From Massospora cicadina (taxonomy: Eukaryota > Entomophthoromycota > Entomophthoromycetes > Entomophthorales > Entomophthoraceae): a stretch of DNA of 64,000 bases. The notes under the pieces were generated by a model. That model made no database searches and had not been told where the DNA came from. It saw nothing but the letters and a program-made list of their open reading frames with translations. Location of the stretch: NCBI GenBank assembly GCA_022478985.1, contig JAKSZP010017447.1, forward strand, positions 27,025-91,024. The letters run 5' to 3'. A program made the translations under genes and the position numbers. Of the stretch, positions 43,330 to 55,790 are shown piece by piece; positions within the stretch are counted from its first letter, which is position 1, and the number at the start of each line of letters is the position of its first letter.

Positions 43330-43607
43330 TGGCAGCTCCTAATTCACTGAGCTGCAATTTGCCGTTGTTCTCAACACTCTTATTGTGAGGAATTCAGGTT
43401 GGCGGCCTCTGATTTGCTGTGCTGCTGTTTCTCTTGGCCATTGACATTCTCATACTCAATAGATTTCAGGTTGGCATCCTTTGATTGGCTTAATCACCAT
43501 TTTTTCAGGCCTTGCCACCTCAACTCTCAAGTTATTTAAGTTGTCAGCATCTGATTTTTCATTATGCCATTTTTGAGGGCTGTTGCCCTCATACTCTATA
43601 ACTTTAT
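43330..43607. repeat. Degenerate 70-bp tandem repeat, four units
   Basis: Units start near 43330 (TTGGCAGCTCCTAATTC), 43400 (TTGGCGGCCTCTGATTTG), 43471 (TTGGCATCCTTTGATTGG) and 43541 (TTGTCAGCATCTGATTT). Each continues to a GCC(A/G)TT...CTCA-type middle and an ATTCAGG or similar end. About 65-70% similar by eye. Function unknown; it may be part of an LTR or UTR of element IX. Confidence 0.6.
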
Positions 43608-43689
43608 TACTACATTATTAGTATTATTAACATTATTAGTCTTGATATCTGTCAAAGGGAAGATCAGAGCTACTTGGAAGTTAGAAAGA

Positions 43690-45895
43690 TCCTTGACCAT
43701 CACACTTTCAGTATGAGATGGAATTCCTAAGCTATAAGTTTACTCATGAGGGCATTTCTCCATTACCTGATAAGGTCGATGCCATCCAAAAGATGTCTCA
43801 TCCCAAAGCTTGAGGGATGTCCAAGACTTTCTAGGGATAGTTGGTTACTACTGAAACTCATCCCCATTTTGCTGAAGTTGCAAAACACCTCTTCTATTAA
43901 GTCCATAAGGAGGTTTCATTTCTCTGGGAAAAATTACATTGATAGTCTTTCAACTCTTTAGGAGATGCTCTTATATACCCAATGCTAACCCACCCTGAGT
44001 TCTAAAATCCCTTCCTTTTTTTATAAATGCTAGCGACATTTTGGTTGAGCTATCCTAGCACAACTTGATTTTTATCAAGTTGACCACCTCATAGCATACT
44101 TCATTATAGCCTTAATAAGGCAGAGAGTAATTATAACGTCACAAAAAGGGAATGCTTTGTGGTACTTTTGCCCTTCAAGCAGTTCAAACCATACCTCTAC
44201 GGGAAGCATTTTACAATAGTAACTAAACATTGTTGCTTTGGTATTTTATAACAGAGAAGGACCCAGTTGGCTGGCTCACAAGCTGGGCCCTCACATTACA
44301 AGGTTACGCCTACCAATTATTCATTAGACGGGTGCTATTTGCAAAAATGATGGAATACTATATCGTTTGCCAATAACAACCTTATACACATTTGAAGAAG
44401 ATGTATATATGAACTTAAATGTTGACTAGAAGCATATTATTGAGAGACTCCAGAGGCCCGAGAGTGGTTAATACAATAGACAGCCCAACCCCAGATCAAT
44501 AATGGACTACTTTATAAGAATGTAGGTTCTTCCTGGCCCCCCTATGTCCGTCCATCATATAGAGCTACGACCATTATGAAAGCATATACAACTGTAGGAT
44601 ATGGCACTAGAAAATTCTACCAGTGCATAAGGATCAATGCTACTGGAAGGGCATGATTGATTCCATCATGATGTCCTTATCTCATGTCTCATATTGCTAA
44701 ACGAGGGCATATGATACCTAATTTTAACATCAAGTTGTTGGACCAGCTTCTCCATTTGCTAATGTCAGTATAGATGTAATTGGACCACTACCTACTGCTT
44801 TATATTGACACCGCTACATTATACTTACCGTTGACCATTTCACAAAGTGGGTTGAGGCCATCTCTGTGGTTCCCACCACAGGTAAAGCTATTGACTCTTT
44901 TCTTCTTATATAAATCTTCACCAGGACCGGTATCCTGAAAGTCCTACTGTCTGACAACAAGACAAACTTCATATCACAAGTTGTGACTGAACTTAATTCG
45001 TCAATGGAAACATATCAGGCCTTTGCTGTTCCCTACAATCTGGAAACTAATGGGACAGTGGAAGAGTTAATGGCATCCTTATTTCTATACTATAAAGGAT
45101 GGCAATGACTGACCCAGTTAAATGGAAGGAGTACCTTCCAGTATCAATGAAGGCTAACCAAGTGTGCTATTATTGAATCATCCAGATAACCCCATTTAAA
45201 GCTCTTTATGCTCAATGTCCAGTTTTTCCCTCTAATTTTTAGCCTATTCTGGAAACCTACTTGCTTGAAACCGCTAACTTAAAAAATAAGAAGATTAGTG
45301 GAGGTGATATTTAGGTTACATACCTTAGTTTTTAATTTCTAAAAACCACAACCCAAAAGGAGGCGAAAAAAGCCGATGCCACAAAGCCTTTTATGCCGAA
45401 ATATAAATGGGAGACCTGGTAATGTTTTATCATCATTAGCCCTGGAAGAAAGAGCACATAAGTTAGATGTGTTATGGTCTGGTGCCTATAGGGTGATATA
45501 CCACCAGGGGCTGGAGTAATCCATTACTCTATTAAAATGGGTAAGCCCATATTTTGGGGCGCATGGAAGATTTCTTTAGAGCTATGTTCCCCCTTGGCAA
45601 GACCTTGAGGTGTTAGGGTTACAAAAATCAAAAATGAGTCAGTTTGGATGAGGATTATCCTTTACCTGAAACTCCTTCCAAACTTTGGAAACTATTAATT
45701 GTTGAAACCTTGGATCAGACCATTGTCCCAAAGGTATCAAAGGGCAAAAATAATGCTGAAACCAAATGGGAGAGTGACAAAAGTTCCTCCTCTCCTCAAT
45801 TAAAGGCTTCAGTTCCTCTGAGACTTTGGGAAGATTTTTTTGAATCTGGGTCAATACCCACACTGAGACTGCGCCCCCTTAAAAGAATATAATTG
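43690..45895 (+). pseudogene. Gypsy element IX: RT end, RNase H, integrase; 5'-truncated
   Basis: Plus-strand pol. It begins inside RT with FTHEGISPLPDKVDAIQKM (thumb), then SKTF-G-LVT and PILKLQNTS-like remains. RNase H shows VTKRECFVVLLPFKQFKPYLYG-type sequence (cited from its core, ECFVVLLPFKQF). Integrase shows TVDHFTKWVEAIS-like sequence, KVLLSDNKTNF-like sequence near 44.94 kb and the end HGRFL with SYVPPWQDLEVL near 45.55-45.61 kb. An acidic tail (DEDYPLPETPSKLWKLL) follows to 45.89 kb. No LTR could be assigned. Heavily broken. Confidence 0.6.
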
Positions 45896-45899
45896 TTCG

Positions 45900-46426
45900 C
45901 TTATTTAAAAAAATAAAGCACACTTTCTACTAATTGGTAGCGTATTAAATTACTACCAGAGCATAGTCATCAAGGGTGAAATTTTTCATTAGGACGAATT
46001 CTGGTGCTAAATCAACTTATTATTATTTTCTCTTCAATGAAGCCAGTGATTAATATGGATTTCCTGAAAGAGTTCATAAAAACACTCTTTAAATAATTCC
46101 TCCTTTTTTCCTCATTGATCCTGTGGTGAAATAGACCAAAACTTCAATAAATTGTTTGCCAGAAAATTGGATCATTTTATTGGGATTTAACTCAATAGGC
46201 AATATGTTTAAGATAGGTTTTGTTACAGGTTCATTTAGGGCGTCCTTAGTATTCCACACTAGCGTTCTGCAAATTTGTATGTTTGTTATACTAGTCTTCC
46301 AACCTCTATTTTGGCTTTTGTCTCATATTTGGATGACTTAGGTTCTTTTTCATTCTGTTCTGCTTTATTCTCTATAGTATTAGATATTCAGATAATTATT
46401 ATCTTGTAAATTCTCAACTCTCTCTT
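45900..46426 (-). other. Internal start of element X, unrecognised
   Basis: Lies just inside the primer-binding site of X. On the minus strand it is A-rich, with lysine-rich short frames (INEEKRRNYLKSVFMNS) but no known Gag motif. Cut off at about 45.9 kb by the end of element IX. Confidence 0.3.
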
Positions 46427-46442
46427 TAGTGAGCACCACTTA
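46427..46442 (-). other. Element X primer-binding site
   Basis: On the element strand GTGGTGCTCACTAAAG, the shared motif TGGTGCTCACTA followed by a different sequence. It marks the inner end of an LTR that goes up from 46443. Confidence 0.5.
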
Positions 46443-47310
46443 AATACATATTTGCTAGACAGGTGCACAAGCTTGATTAGCTGAATTAAATAGTTTTAAC
46501 TAGAATATGGTGACAACTAGCTTAGTCAAGTTTTCTTCTAATAAGCTTTATAACCTTATTTCGGTTACCTTAAGGAATTAGAAGGTGAAACAAGATTAGA
46601 CACATACAAAAAAGCAACGCAAATAAAACAGTCTGAAATCTAAGAGATTTACTAATGATTTAGTTTAATTTATAATACTGAGAATATTAAAAGACATGTG
46701 GAAAATAACACATGTTGCTATCATGTTCATCTTGTCAAGTAATGCCTACAAAATTAAACATTCTGAATATACATCAGATTAGGTACCAGAAAAGCGGGCA
46801 TTAATGCTTAGCTAAACTCAGTTCATTATTTACAAAACAGCATGCTGAAATGCTTTAATATTAACCATCAATAGTGGCAGTTAATACTGATTTAATTTAA
46901 AAATGGAAAAACACATTTTGAGCCAAAATATAATTTTTTTGGCAACTATTTCAAAGAATTGCATACTCAGTAAAAGGCATTAGGATTAAAGCCGTGTAGT
47001 ATAAAATCAAAAACTTGATTGATACCTATTAACAATAAACAGACTGTATATTAAACATATCATAAAACTTAAGTAACAAGTTATCAAAATTAATGGACTA
47101 ATTATTGAATAGGTAATCAAAGCTTAATCTATGCTAAGCTGGATAATATGGCCATATGAATTTTAATTAGAAGCCAGAATTAAGGATATTGGTATAGACT
47201 CAAGTCTGGATATGTAATCATCTTATTTTTTAGTCTAAGTTCAAATTGATATTATTATTCGAATCAACCTGAATTAAACAATTATTTACTTGCTTAGAAT
47301 TCTGCAGTTG
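46443..47310 (-). repeat. Element X 5' LTR, inner part (AT-rich)
   Basis: 868 bp of AT-rich sequence without coding signal, between the primer-binding site of X and element VIII. No second copy occurs in the window. It probably continues at 62605-63001, beyond VIII. Confidence 0.45.
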
Positions 47311-47315
47311 AGTGG

Positions 47316-49698
47316 AGTCATTGCACTGACCTCAACTCTCTTAATTTAAGAGCCTGACTCGCTGCTCAGGGGGTATACTCCACGCAGATTAGGCACCAGA
47401 CGACCTTTTCTAACATCACAATTTTTCTCAATAAAAATTTTCCTATGATTCTACTCTTGTAACATCAATCTCTTGGTTGAATTGTCTTCTCCCATGGCGA
47501 ACTTCTTGACACTCTTAAAATTATTGCTATATTTTGGCCCTCAGGACTCAAAGTGAACCTTTCCAACCTGTCAGGCGAACAGCAAGTAAGAATTAGACTG
47601 GCCTGCCAGTCCAGATGCCAGAGCATTTGAGCAGTAAACCAGAATGCCCAAGGCACTGCTGTTAATATGACGAATATGGAACTAGAAAGGAGTCTCACCA
47701 GTACCTTCTGGTGAGCCAGAATTTTGTACAGGCATAAAATAAAATACCAGACAACCATGGCCATTAACCCCAAGGGGTATGAGAGTGTTGGCGGAAAAGG
47801 CGGCTTATATCTCAACATATAAAAACTAAATTTTTGGGGAAGGTTTTTTATGAAAAATTTAAAGAAGAAAAATTAACCAACAATTTCTCAGTGCAATGTG
47901 ACCAATTAAATAGGTATCAATTTGGAGGAAAACCAAGCCAGGATTGGTTCCCACAAGTTTGACCTAACTGGCGAATTATTTGGGAATGGGCAGGTTAGTT
48001 CCCTGGGAACTGACATCAAAAAATTTGGTGGCGGGCCAAGTTGCTTTTAATTCAACCTCAAACGTCCAAACCAAGGCTCAGCTATGTTTCCAATGGTTCG
48101 TGTGATGGGGTTTAGCCTGATGGGCGATGGGAATCCCCCAAGGCCACCCCAAATAGGGTTGGGCCCATTTGGTTGGGAACAGGTTTGGGACGCCCAACCC
48201 GCCCGTGCTTGGTCACTGGGCCATTTGTTTGGTCAGTGGCATTGCATCAAGCACAACACCTGATTTGCCAGCAGGAAGCTTCAAAACCCCATCAATGGTG
48301 TCTGATGCTATTACCTGCCCATCAGGGGTGATGCCTGACAGATTTGGGGGGAGATTTTTTCAATTGTCATGTTAAATGAATCACAACCATTGGGCATTCC
48401 GGCCAATAGATCAGTCTTAATATCTTAATCGCCCATTTGAAATCTGAGCATTGGGCTGATTGCCAATCAAATTAGTTGTAATTTGATTTCATTTCAGCGA
48501 TCTTGGCACAGATTTCACTGATTCCATGTAACAGTTCTGCTGAGGAGAGTGTGGGTACCAGAAGCAGGATCTGAAGCAGATGGGCTGTTACCCAGCGCCG
48601 TCTACCACGTGAGCAATATTGCCCTGAGTAACGAGGGGTATGGCCATCCTCTTCTGTACCTTCTTGCTCGGGAATGGGAAAATAGCCTGATTGACACCCA
48701 GAGGACGTTCCCTGGGACATACACAACCTCTCTCTTGGCGTTATCAGCACCAAGGTATCCTCAACAGAGAGTGTCTTCTTCTAAAAATCGCAATTTCAAG
48801 CTGATCATTGGCAATGACTACACTTTATACAACAAAAGTGAAAACATAATGATAAACTTAAGCTCTTTTAAATAAAGAATTTTTATTAAGATATAAATCA
48901 AAGTATATTAAAAATTTAAAAGGGATATTCAAGATATAAAATGAATAGAAATATTGAAAACTGTTGAGGAATTAGGGTTCAATTTTAAGTTTTTAAAAAT
49001 CTTCTAGTCAGACGTTTTCTGACTGCTGCTTTTGTATCTTCATCCATTTGAACTAATTAATGTAAATGTGAACTCTATCTCGCAGTGGTTACCTCTGAAC
49101 CTGGATGTTCATGAGCCTTTGTACTAGGTCCCGCTTCTGTGTGTTAAACCATTGTGCTCTTCTCTGATATAAATTAATTACTAAAATTAGTAATATATTT
49201 TTTGACTTATGGTTCAAGAAATGGCACTCCTATGATGTGCCTCACTTTGTGGCTTCTTGTTACTCTGGAGATTAGCTGATTACTGGATCTGTAAATATTC
49301 ACTTTTGAACCTTAGAAGCTCTATCTTGCATAATTCAATTCACACATAATTTCATCACCAGCAGCATGTAAATTATTTCAGACCCTTGAAGGTATAAAAA
49401 GGGATCAATTTTCATATGAAATTTTAGTGGCGTTATTGTCCTCATCTAATAAATCTTTATACTCAGTATGGCGAAAACTATTTTGCATGGCACCACTTTT
49501 TTGTTAAATAATATCTGTTCATTATGTCATTTTGAACTGACTGAAAATTTCTTTGCTCACTTTGCCTATTAAAGGGCCTTGATTGCCCCCATCTGCATTG
49601 AGTTGGTCACCAGTACCTCCACCGGTTTGGGGTTGTTTAAGCCCACATTACTGGTTGAGGAATGACCAGTATCACCAGTTGCAATCTCATCCACAACA
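47316..49698 (-). repeat. Element VIII 3' LTR (contains a solo V LTR)
   Basis: Two pieces, 47316-47568 and 48729-49698. On the element strand it begins TGTTGTGGATGAG after the purine tract AAAGGGGAAG. It matches 61379-62599, e.g. CTGACTCGCTGCTCAGGGGG and GTCAGACGTTTTCTGACTGC. Confidence 0.85.
47569..48723 (-). repeat. Solo LTR of the V family
   Basis: 1155 bp, TGTCAGGCGAACAG ... GGGACATACA, with a perfect CAACC duplication (47564-47568, 48724-48728). Both ends match the V LTRs. It has no internal region, so it was left by LTR-LTR recombination after insertion in the element VIII LTR. Confidence 0.9.
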
Positions 49699-49699
49699 C

Positions 49700-50960
49700 T
49701 TCCCCTTTCAATATGAGAACTGGGGAATGATTGAAAGTGCTAGGCATGCACTCTATTATAAACAGCTTTAGTATAATTATCTCAGATGGACTATTCCGCT
49801 CTTCTCTTGGTTAACACAGTAGCAGGCTCAGTCCAAATGGCCTGTAGTTTCTCTGTTTATGTTCCTCTCAGTTGATAAAACAAAACCTTGTCTCCTATGC
49901 TAAACCTAAGTAACTTGGTTCTTCTCTGGCTCTTTCTTTGGAATGCAGAGAGGCTCGCTTCTATGGTGCTTGAAGCTTTTAACTGTACTCTTATAACTCT
50001 TCAGCCAACTCTTGTTGGTAACTCCAAGTTGGTAGGTTTCTACTATCCACTGAAATGCTTGGCGCCAGGAGGGTAGGCAACGCAGCCTTTCGCCCATACA
50101 GGGCTTTGAAGGGGGACATCCTGATCACGCGGTGGTGGCTTAACCAGTAAGCCAACAGTGCTGATGGGAGCAACAGTTCCCACTTCGACTTTACTTGAGG
50201 TATTTGGAAAGTAAGGTCCAAATAATCCCCATATTTTTTCAATAAATCGGACCTTACTTTCTGAATAAGCCTCAGAATTAAAAGCCATCTTTTTAAATCC
50301 CTATAGGGTAACATTCACTATTTTGATGCTTACATAAAAAAGATGTATTGTAAGGGGCGTTGAACTGATGCTTTACCCTTACCAGATCTATCATTTTCTT
50401 CACCACGGCCAAGATAAAGTTATTTTTATTGTCTAATGGTAGTATTTGAGGTCATTCATGTTTTGTAATCACCTGATTATACAATAAATGGGCAGTGAAA
50501 TTAAAGGTATACATCTTGACCATGGATACTTTGAACCACTTAGTGAAGTGGTCATTAGCCACCAGGATGAACATGTCATCACTGGGTGCTGTTGGCAACG
50601 GTCTCACTACGTAAATTGAGACATTGCTGAATGGTTCAGTAAGGGAAATGGGTGTAAACTTTAATCGTTTTTCCAGCAGGTGAAAACTGGTGCAAGGTAC
50701 ACACAACTACAAGGCTTAATGCACTTCATCGGACGTGCATTCTCAGTAGAACCTCTCCTTGAGGTAAGCCAACTTCTTTTGTAATCTTTTATGGCCCACA
50801 TGCTTTTGACTTCATCACTATCTCCATGCAAACACTGGTATGGATGTATGGAAACCATTCTTCTTGAACCCTATTTTTCAGATTTCTATTAACACGCTAG
50901 CTGTCTTTAGAACATCAGCGCAAGACGCTCTTTACTTTTTCAGTTTCTTCCTGCCAGGCC
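49700..50960 (-). pseudogene. Element VIII integrase
   Basis: From high to low coordinates: a zinc region (50.66-50.86 kb, C-x-x-C only faint), PISLTEPFSNVSIYVVRPLP (first Asp replaced by Tyr), ILVANDHFTKWFKVSM, and then, across a decayed stretch, SKWELLLPSALLAYWLSHH, SPFKALYGRKAALPTL. The tail near 49.75-49.9 kb is worn. No chromodomain. It is out of frame in several places. Confidence 0.65.
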
Positions 50961-51500
50961 TCTTTAAAAAACTCAATTAGTCATACAGGCGATCACTCTT
51001 TGGTCCTGAAGGTGGAATACTGGTAATCTTGACAAACCATCCATGTTAAGGTGTTTATCTCCCGCTTGATGTATGATTTCAAAATCGTACCCTTGGAGGA
51101 GGACAGCCCAACGGGAAAGGCGTCTATGTGAATCCTTCATATTTCTTGTTCATTGGAGCGACGCATGATCTTGACTACTTTAAAATGTACTACATATAAT
51201 GAAGACCTAAAATGTTTGACTGCTCTGATTACTGAGAGGCATACACATTAGGTACACGTGTAATTCTTTTTTGCATTGCTGAATACTTGAGTAATACTCA
51301 ATCAAGTGATCTACCTCGTTGACATCCAGTTCTGCTAAGATTGCACTAAGTCCCACATCACTGGCATCAGTATACAGATTGAAGGTTTTATTGAAGTCCA
51401 GATGGACTAAAATTGGAGCTTTTACCAATTGTGCCTTCATGTCCGCGAATGTCTACTCAAGATCCTTGATCCAAATGGACTTTGTCTCTTTAGTCTGCAG
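50960..51500 (-). pseudogene. Element VIII RNase H
   Basis: Block 51207-51440: MKAQLVKAPILVHLDFNKTF, NLYTDASDVGLSAILAE (first Asp intact), DHLIEYYSSIQQCKKE. The remainder near 51.0-51.2 kb carries the last motifs in broken frames, e.g. a GYDFEIIHQAGDKHLN-like tail at about 51.06-51.1 kb. Confidence 0.65.
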
Positions 51501-51925
51501 ATAGGCAAGTGGCGCTGCTAAGTCCGCGAAAGGGGAGATAAACTTCCTGCAGTATCCCACCATTCTAAGAAAAACTTAACGTCCCTTATACTCTTGGGTG
51601 GCTCCTTTGCCATGATTGTATTATCTTTAATCTTGATGCTTAATTCCAGATAGGGTAATATCAAACCCCAAGAACTCAAGTCGTCTCTTAAGGAAAGTAA
51701 ACTAATTTCTCTTCAGTTTCAAGTTGGATGCTTGCAGCCACGTAAAGACCTCCTGGAGGCAATACAAATGTTCTTGAAGTGTGTGACCGAACACAGTAAT
51801 GTTTCAAGGTATATAAACACACTCAATTATTTAAGATCACCAAAAACGTGATCCACCTATTGTTGGAAGGTTGCAGGTGCATTACAGAGCCCCTGCAGCA
51901 CCATTATGGTTTCAAACAACCCTTT
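51500..51925 (-). pseudogene. Element VIII reverse transcriptase, C-terminal piece
   Basis: Starts at the element VII border with GLFETIMVLQGLCNAPATF, the palm motif after the first catalytic Asp. NITVFGHTLQEHLYCLQEVF is where YxDDITV should stand; the acidic pair is destroyed. Then LRMVGYCRKFISPFADLAAP (thumb). Confidence 0.7.
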
Positions 51926-52275
51926 TTTGAAGTTTTTAATACACTTTAAGAATGACAGGTATCCTCTTTAAGTTAATTTGGTGGAGTAACAAGAAATAAA
52001 AGAATTGAATAAAAGAGTAATAAATATCTGCTCATGAACTGACTAAACTTTTTATTATCAAAAAAGACTTAATACTTATAGGGTTTTCAGAGTTTACCTT
52101 TGATCTGATCTTTTCAATATTTGAGTTTATATTCTGAGATTACATAGTTGAGATAAGCGTGATCGTTTTTAGAAGAATTGTTGAGATCAAACTCATTAAG
52201 TTCCCTCTCAGCGACCATCAGAAGAATATTTGTGTAATAGATTCAGGGACAGAAGAATTTGGCGAAATCCTGACA
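51926..52275 (-). repeat. Element VII 3' LTR
   Basis: On the element strand TGTCAGGATTTCGCC, after the purine tract CATGGGGGGAAG. It matches 58099-58448; the inner 90 bp are more divergent. Confidence 0.75.
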
Positions 52276-52279
52276 CTTC

Positions 52280-53400
52280 CCCCCATGATAAAACTGCAAA
52301 GGAGGATTAATCCTTAAAACTCTAGGACTGACCTAATTGCAACTATACCTGTATCAGTATGAGCAATCAAGTACTCAAGGCCTCTCCAGAAATGACTCAA
52401 TAAGGACCTGAACAATTAGATTTTAACTTCTCCTTTAGCCCACCAGTTCAGGAGTGGTAATACATAACATAATCCTTAATCTGATACTCAGTTAAATCGG
52501 GCTTATGTTGGTTACTCTGAAGGGTTTCCTTTTTTGTGGCCTTTTCAATTGACTACATGGCTTGAGCTTGGAGGCAAATGATTTCATCAGTCAAATTTCT
52601 CATAACTAAGTTGGAGTTCTCTTGGACACTCTCATCAAGTATTACATGAACTCTCGGGAAAACTGAAGGATCTCGCCTATAAATACATTTAAAAGGTGAC
52701 ATCTTAATATCTTAATGGTAACTGCTTCAGTAGGTGAAAGCATTAAGTAAATAAAAGTTCAACTGAGATAGTCTAAGGAGGCCATCTTTCTCAAAATGGA
52801 GACTAAAGTTCCATTTACTCTCTCAATTGCCCTATTAGTTGATGGGTGATAGTGAATGACGAACTGCTAAGTAGTATTAAACAACTTTGACAATTTTGTA
52901 GAAGTTGAGAAAAAATATTATTTCCATTGTCTGACATAGGGACCTTAGGGAACCCATGTTGAGTGATGACTTGGCCGTAGAAAAACAAGGAAGTTGCTTT
53001 AGCGGAGAGATTAGCAATTGGTATGGCCTCGACCCATTTAGTTAAATGGTCAACAACCTTAATAATTTATTGGTGTCCATGCAACCCCCAAGGCAAGATC
53101 CAAACAAAAATCGAAACTTACCACTTTATAAGCCTTAGTCAATGGGATCACCTGATGTTGGCAAACAGGGTTAGAGGCACCATGGCTATTACAGATGAGG
53201 CATGCATCAAGAGTTTCCTTGATAGAAGCGGTCATACTATTGCAATAGTATCTGGTTTTTAACCTCTCCTGAGTTTTCTTCAGGACACTATAACCTACTT
53301 GACTATTCCCCTCTTTAATAACATTAAACCGCGAATTTGGTTGTAAAAAGGGTAACCATTTGGAGTTGACCTTCTTATACAAAGATCCCTCTTGTATCAT
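52280..53400 (-). pseudogene. Element VII integrase
   Basis: Block 53059-53400: KKVNSKWLPFLQPNSRFNV, then QVGYSVLKKTQERLKTRYY and DACLICNSHGASNPVCQ. CX2C is kept but both His of the HHCC motif are lost (compare HEQVGHSGLKK in element I). VSFDFCLDLALG holds the first Asp. The later core and tail run in broken frames to 52.3 kb. Confidence 0.7.
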
Positions 53401-53449
53401 GGTTTCCTTAGTAATGGTTTTAATGAAGACTTGATCTTATCAGATTCTT

Positions 53450-53900
53450 TATCTCACAGCTCAGGCTGTAAAATTAGATCATATAATCGTTCCTCTTTTT
53501 TGGGATTTAAGGTTAACACAGACAACTGAGATAGGCCATCAGCATTTTGATCTTTGGTACCTTAACGATGAACTATCAAAAAATCATAAACTTTGCAGTA
53601 GTAAGTCCAAAGAGCCAACCTCCCATACAGATCCTTCATATTTTGCAACCAGCTTAGAGAGAAAGATCAGTAACAACAGAAAAATGCTTGCCATATAAGT
53701 AGGTTTGGAAGTGTTTGATTGCCTCAAAGACAACTAGGCACTCCCATTCAAGTGCACTATAGTTTTACTCAGCTTTTGATAGGGTTTTGCTGTAGTAAAC
53801 CACAGGATGGTCAATTTGATCCTCATTGTACTGAGATAGGATAGCCTCAATAGCTACATTAATTGCTTCATTATATAGAATAAAAGGTTTAGCAAATTGA
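53450..53900 (-). pseudogene. Element VII RNase H
   Basis: FAKPFILYNEAINVAIEAIL (the first Asp is Asn here), DQIDHPVVYYSKTLSKAE, and then ECLVVFEAIKHFQTYLYG in another frame, followed by the last motifs. Closely similar to element I. Confidence 0.65.
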
Positions 53901-54780
53901 GGATGGATTAAAACAGGCGATTTGATTAGAGCGGTCTTAAGAAAATAGAAGGATTGCTCCTGAGCAGATCTCCACTCAAATGGTCCATCTTTTTGTAATG
54001 AATGAAACAGAGGTTCATCCAAAATGGCAAATTTAGGTATAATCTGTCGATAATATCCAGCTATACCTAGGAAGACCTGTATATCACGCAAAGAGGATGG
54101 AGGAGACATTCAGCTAATAGCCTTGATTTTGTCCAGAAAATGTTAATTTCTTTAGACGAAACCTTATGCCTTAAGAACTCCATTTCACTCTGGAAGAAAG
54201 AAAATTTGAAGGGTTGAGCTTTAACAAAGAATTCCAAATTTGTCTAAAAACTTCTCATAAGTGGTCCAAATGCTTGGTAAAAGCCTTTAATAACATGGTA
54301 ATGTCAATTTTATAACAGGACGCAGGTCAATTTTAAGTCTCAAAGCGTTCTATCCATGGCCCTCTGAAAAGTGGCTGGAGCGTTGTCAACCCTCAAGGAA
54401 TATACTTTGGCTAATACAGGCCCTCACTAGAAATTAAAGCACATTTTTACCGGTCTTCTGAAGCCAACCTGATCTTCCAGTAACCACTGGCTAAAATCTA
54501 TTTCAAAAAGTATGTAGAGCCAGCAAGAAAATAAGGGGAAATATTGATCCTTGATAAAAAGAATAGCTAGCTCATTGAGTAGTTGCATTTTACTAGTCGA
54601 TCCAAACCACCTGGTGAGATCCATCTTTCTTCTTCACCAATTGTAACGGTGAGGCCCAAGGGCTATTAGAGGGTTTCTTAATCTTGCTTCCAATATTTGA
54701 TTCAATTACTTGGTGACCTACGTCTCCTCAACCTTTGATTTATGATAAAGCTTAGCATTAATGAGAGGATGCTCCTCAGA
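53900..54780 (-). pseudogene. Element VII reverse transcriptase
   Basis: The thumb reads SSLRDIQVFLGIAGYYRQII, and the connection KDGPFEWRSAQEQSFYFLK. The palm and fingers (54.2-54.75 kb) are badly worn; the YLDD box is not recognisable near 54.3 kb. Lead-in sequence lies at about 54.72-54.85 kb. Confidence 0.6.
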
Positions 54781-55059
54781 TTCAACGGTATGCGTCACTC
54801 CATATATCTTTCTAAAATTGTAGGTATGCTTTGCAAAAATAATTTAATATACTCCAGTAGTTAGTGTACTAGTTTTTCTTGGTCCTTAGTAAGATGGGTT
54901 CCAATTTCAGGACCCACAGTAAATATTTCCAGATTGGATTCCAATCCAGAATCTTGCAAGATCTATAAGATCTTAACATTATAAATATGAGAAAGGGTAA
55001 TAGTTTAATATATGCTATTGTATTTTTTTAGTAATAGATGGTCCCAACCTGAGGGGGGG

Positions 55060-55330
55060 ATTCATCGATGTAATATATGCTATTGTAGCCTTTCAGATCC
55101 ACAGACTTTTGCTCTCTATTAAGTTTTGCAGTAAGACGAGTAACGCTCCCAAATATGTATAGTCTAACGCCCCTGGCCAAAGTAAAAATCTTTTTAAAAG
55201 AAGAAATTATTAAATTTAATTTTTAATAAATGACTCTGGTTTAGCAAAATGAAAAAAGGTGTCATCAATAGACTGAGATTTTGGAAAAATAACAATGTTA
55301 TCAAGGGAGAAAATAGGCATAACTTCTTTC
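55060..55330 (-). pseudogene. Element VII dUTPase-like domain
   Basis: IFSLDNIVIFPKSQSIDDTF (near 55.26 kb) and, after decayed sequence, GALDYTYLGALLVLLQNLIE (55.11-55.17 kb). GALDYTYLG keeps the Asp and Tyr of the dUTPase motif-3 pattern G-x-(I/V/L)-D-x-x-Y-x-G. Same position (protease to RT) as in A, III and VIII. Motifs 1, 2 and 5 not seen. Confidence 0.45.
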
Positions 55331-55489
55331 ATGTCAGCCTTCTTGGGTGGTATTTTTCCTGAGGTCCAGAAACATGATACAGAATAGAATAGGACCTCTC
55401 TGTTCCTAGCAACAGACAAACCCGACGCTTGGCATGCTGAATAAGAGCATGTTTGGATAAGAACAACAGGACCCAATACCCAAAAGAGA

Positions 55490-55790
55490 TAGAGAAGAGT
55501 TTAGTAATTAATGATCCCATCAAATTCTTTTAAAATTGGGTCCCAAAAAAGGAGATCATAAACCAAATTTATCCAAAATGATTGCAGGTTCTGTAAATTT
55601 AACTTTACAATCTTCAAAGGAAGCGACAAGAAAGCTATTATTGACTGCGTACTCTTTGGTCCTGCAGTTCCATACTCCTCAAAATGGGAATTGTTGATCA
55701 TAAGTTTGATCCGCATGGTCAGCTAAAAGATAGTACATTCACAAGAGAGCTGGTATTGATGATGGCCTTAGCATTGACCTTATTCACTCA
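55490..55790 (-). pseudogene. Element VII aspartic protease
   Basis: MRIKLMINNSHFEEYGTAGP followed by STQSIIAFLSLPLKIVKLN and YDLLFWDPILKEFDGI gives the second half of the protease. The active-site region lies near 55.74-55.79 kb (KAIINTSSLVNVL in shifted reading), with DTG changed. It is aligned with FTPNIPHYEEYGTAEPQ of element I. Confidence 0.6.
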
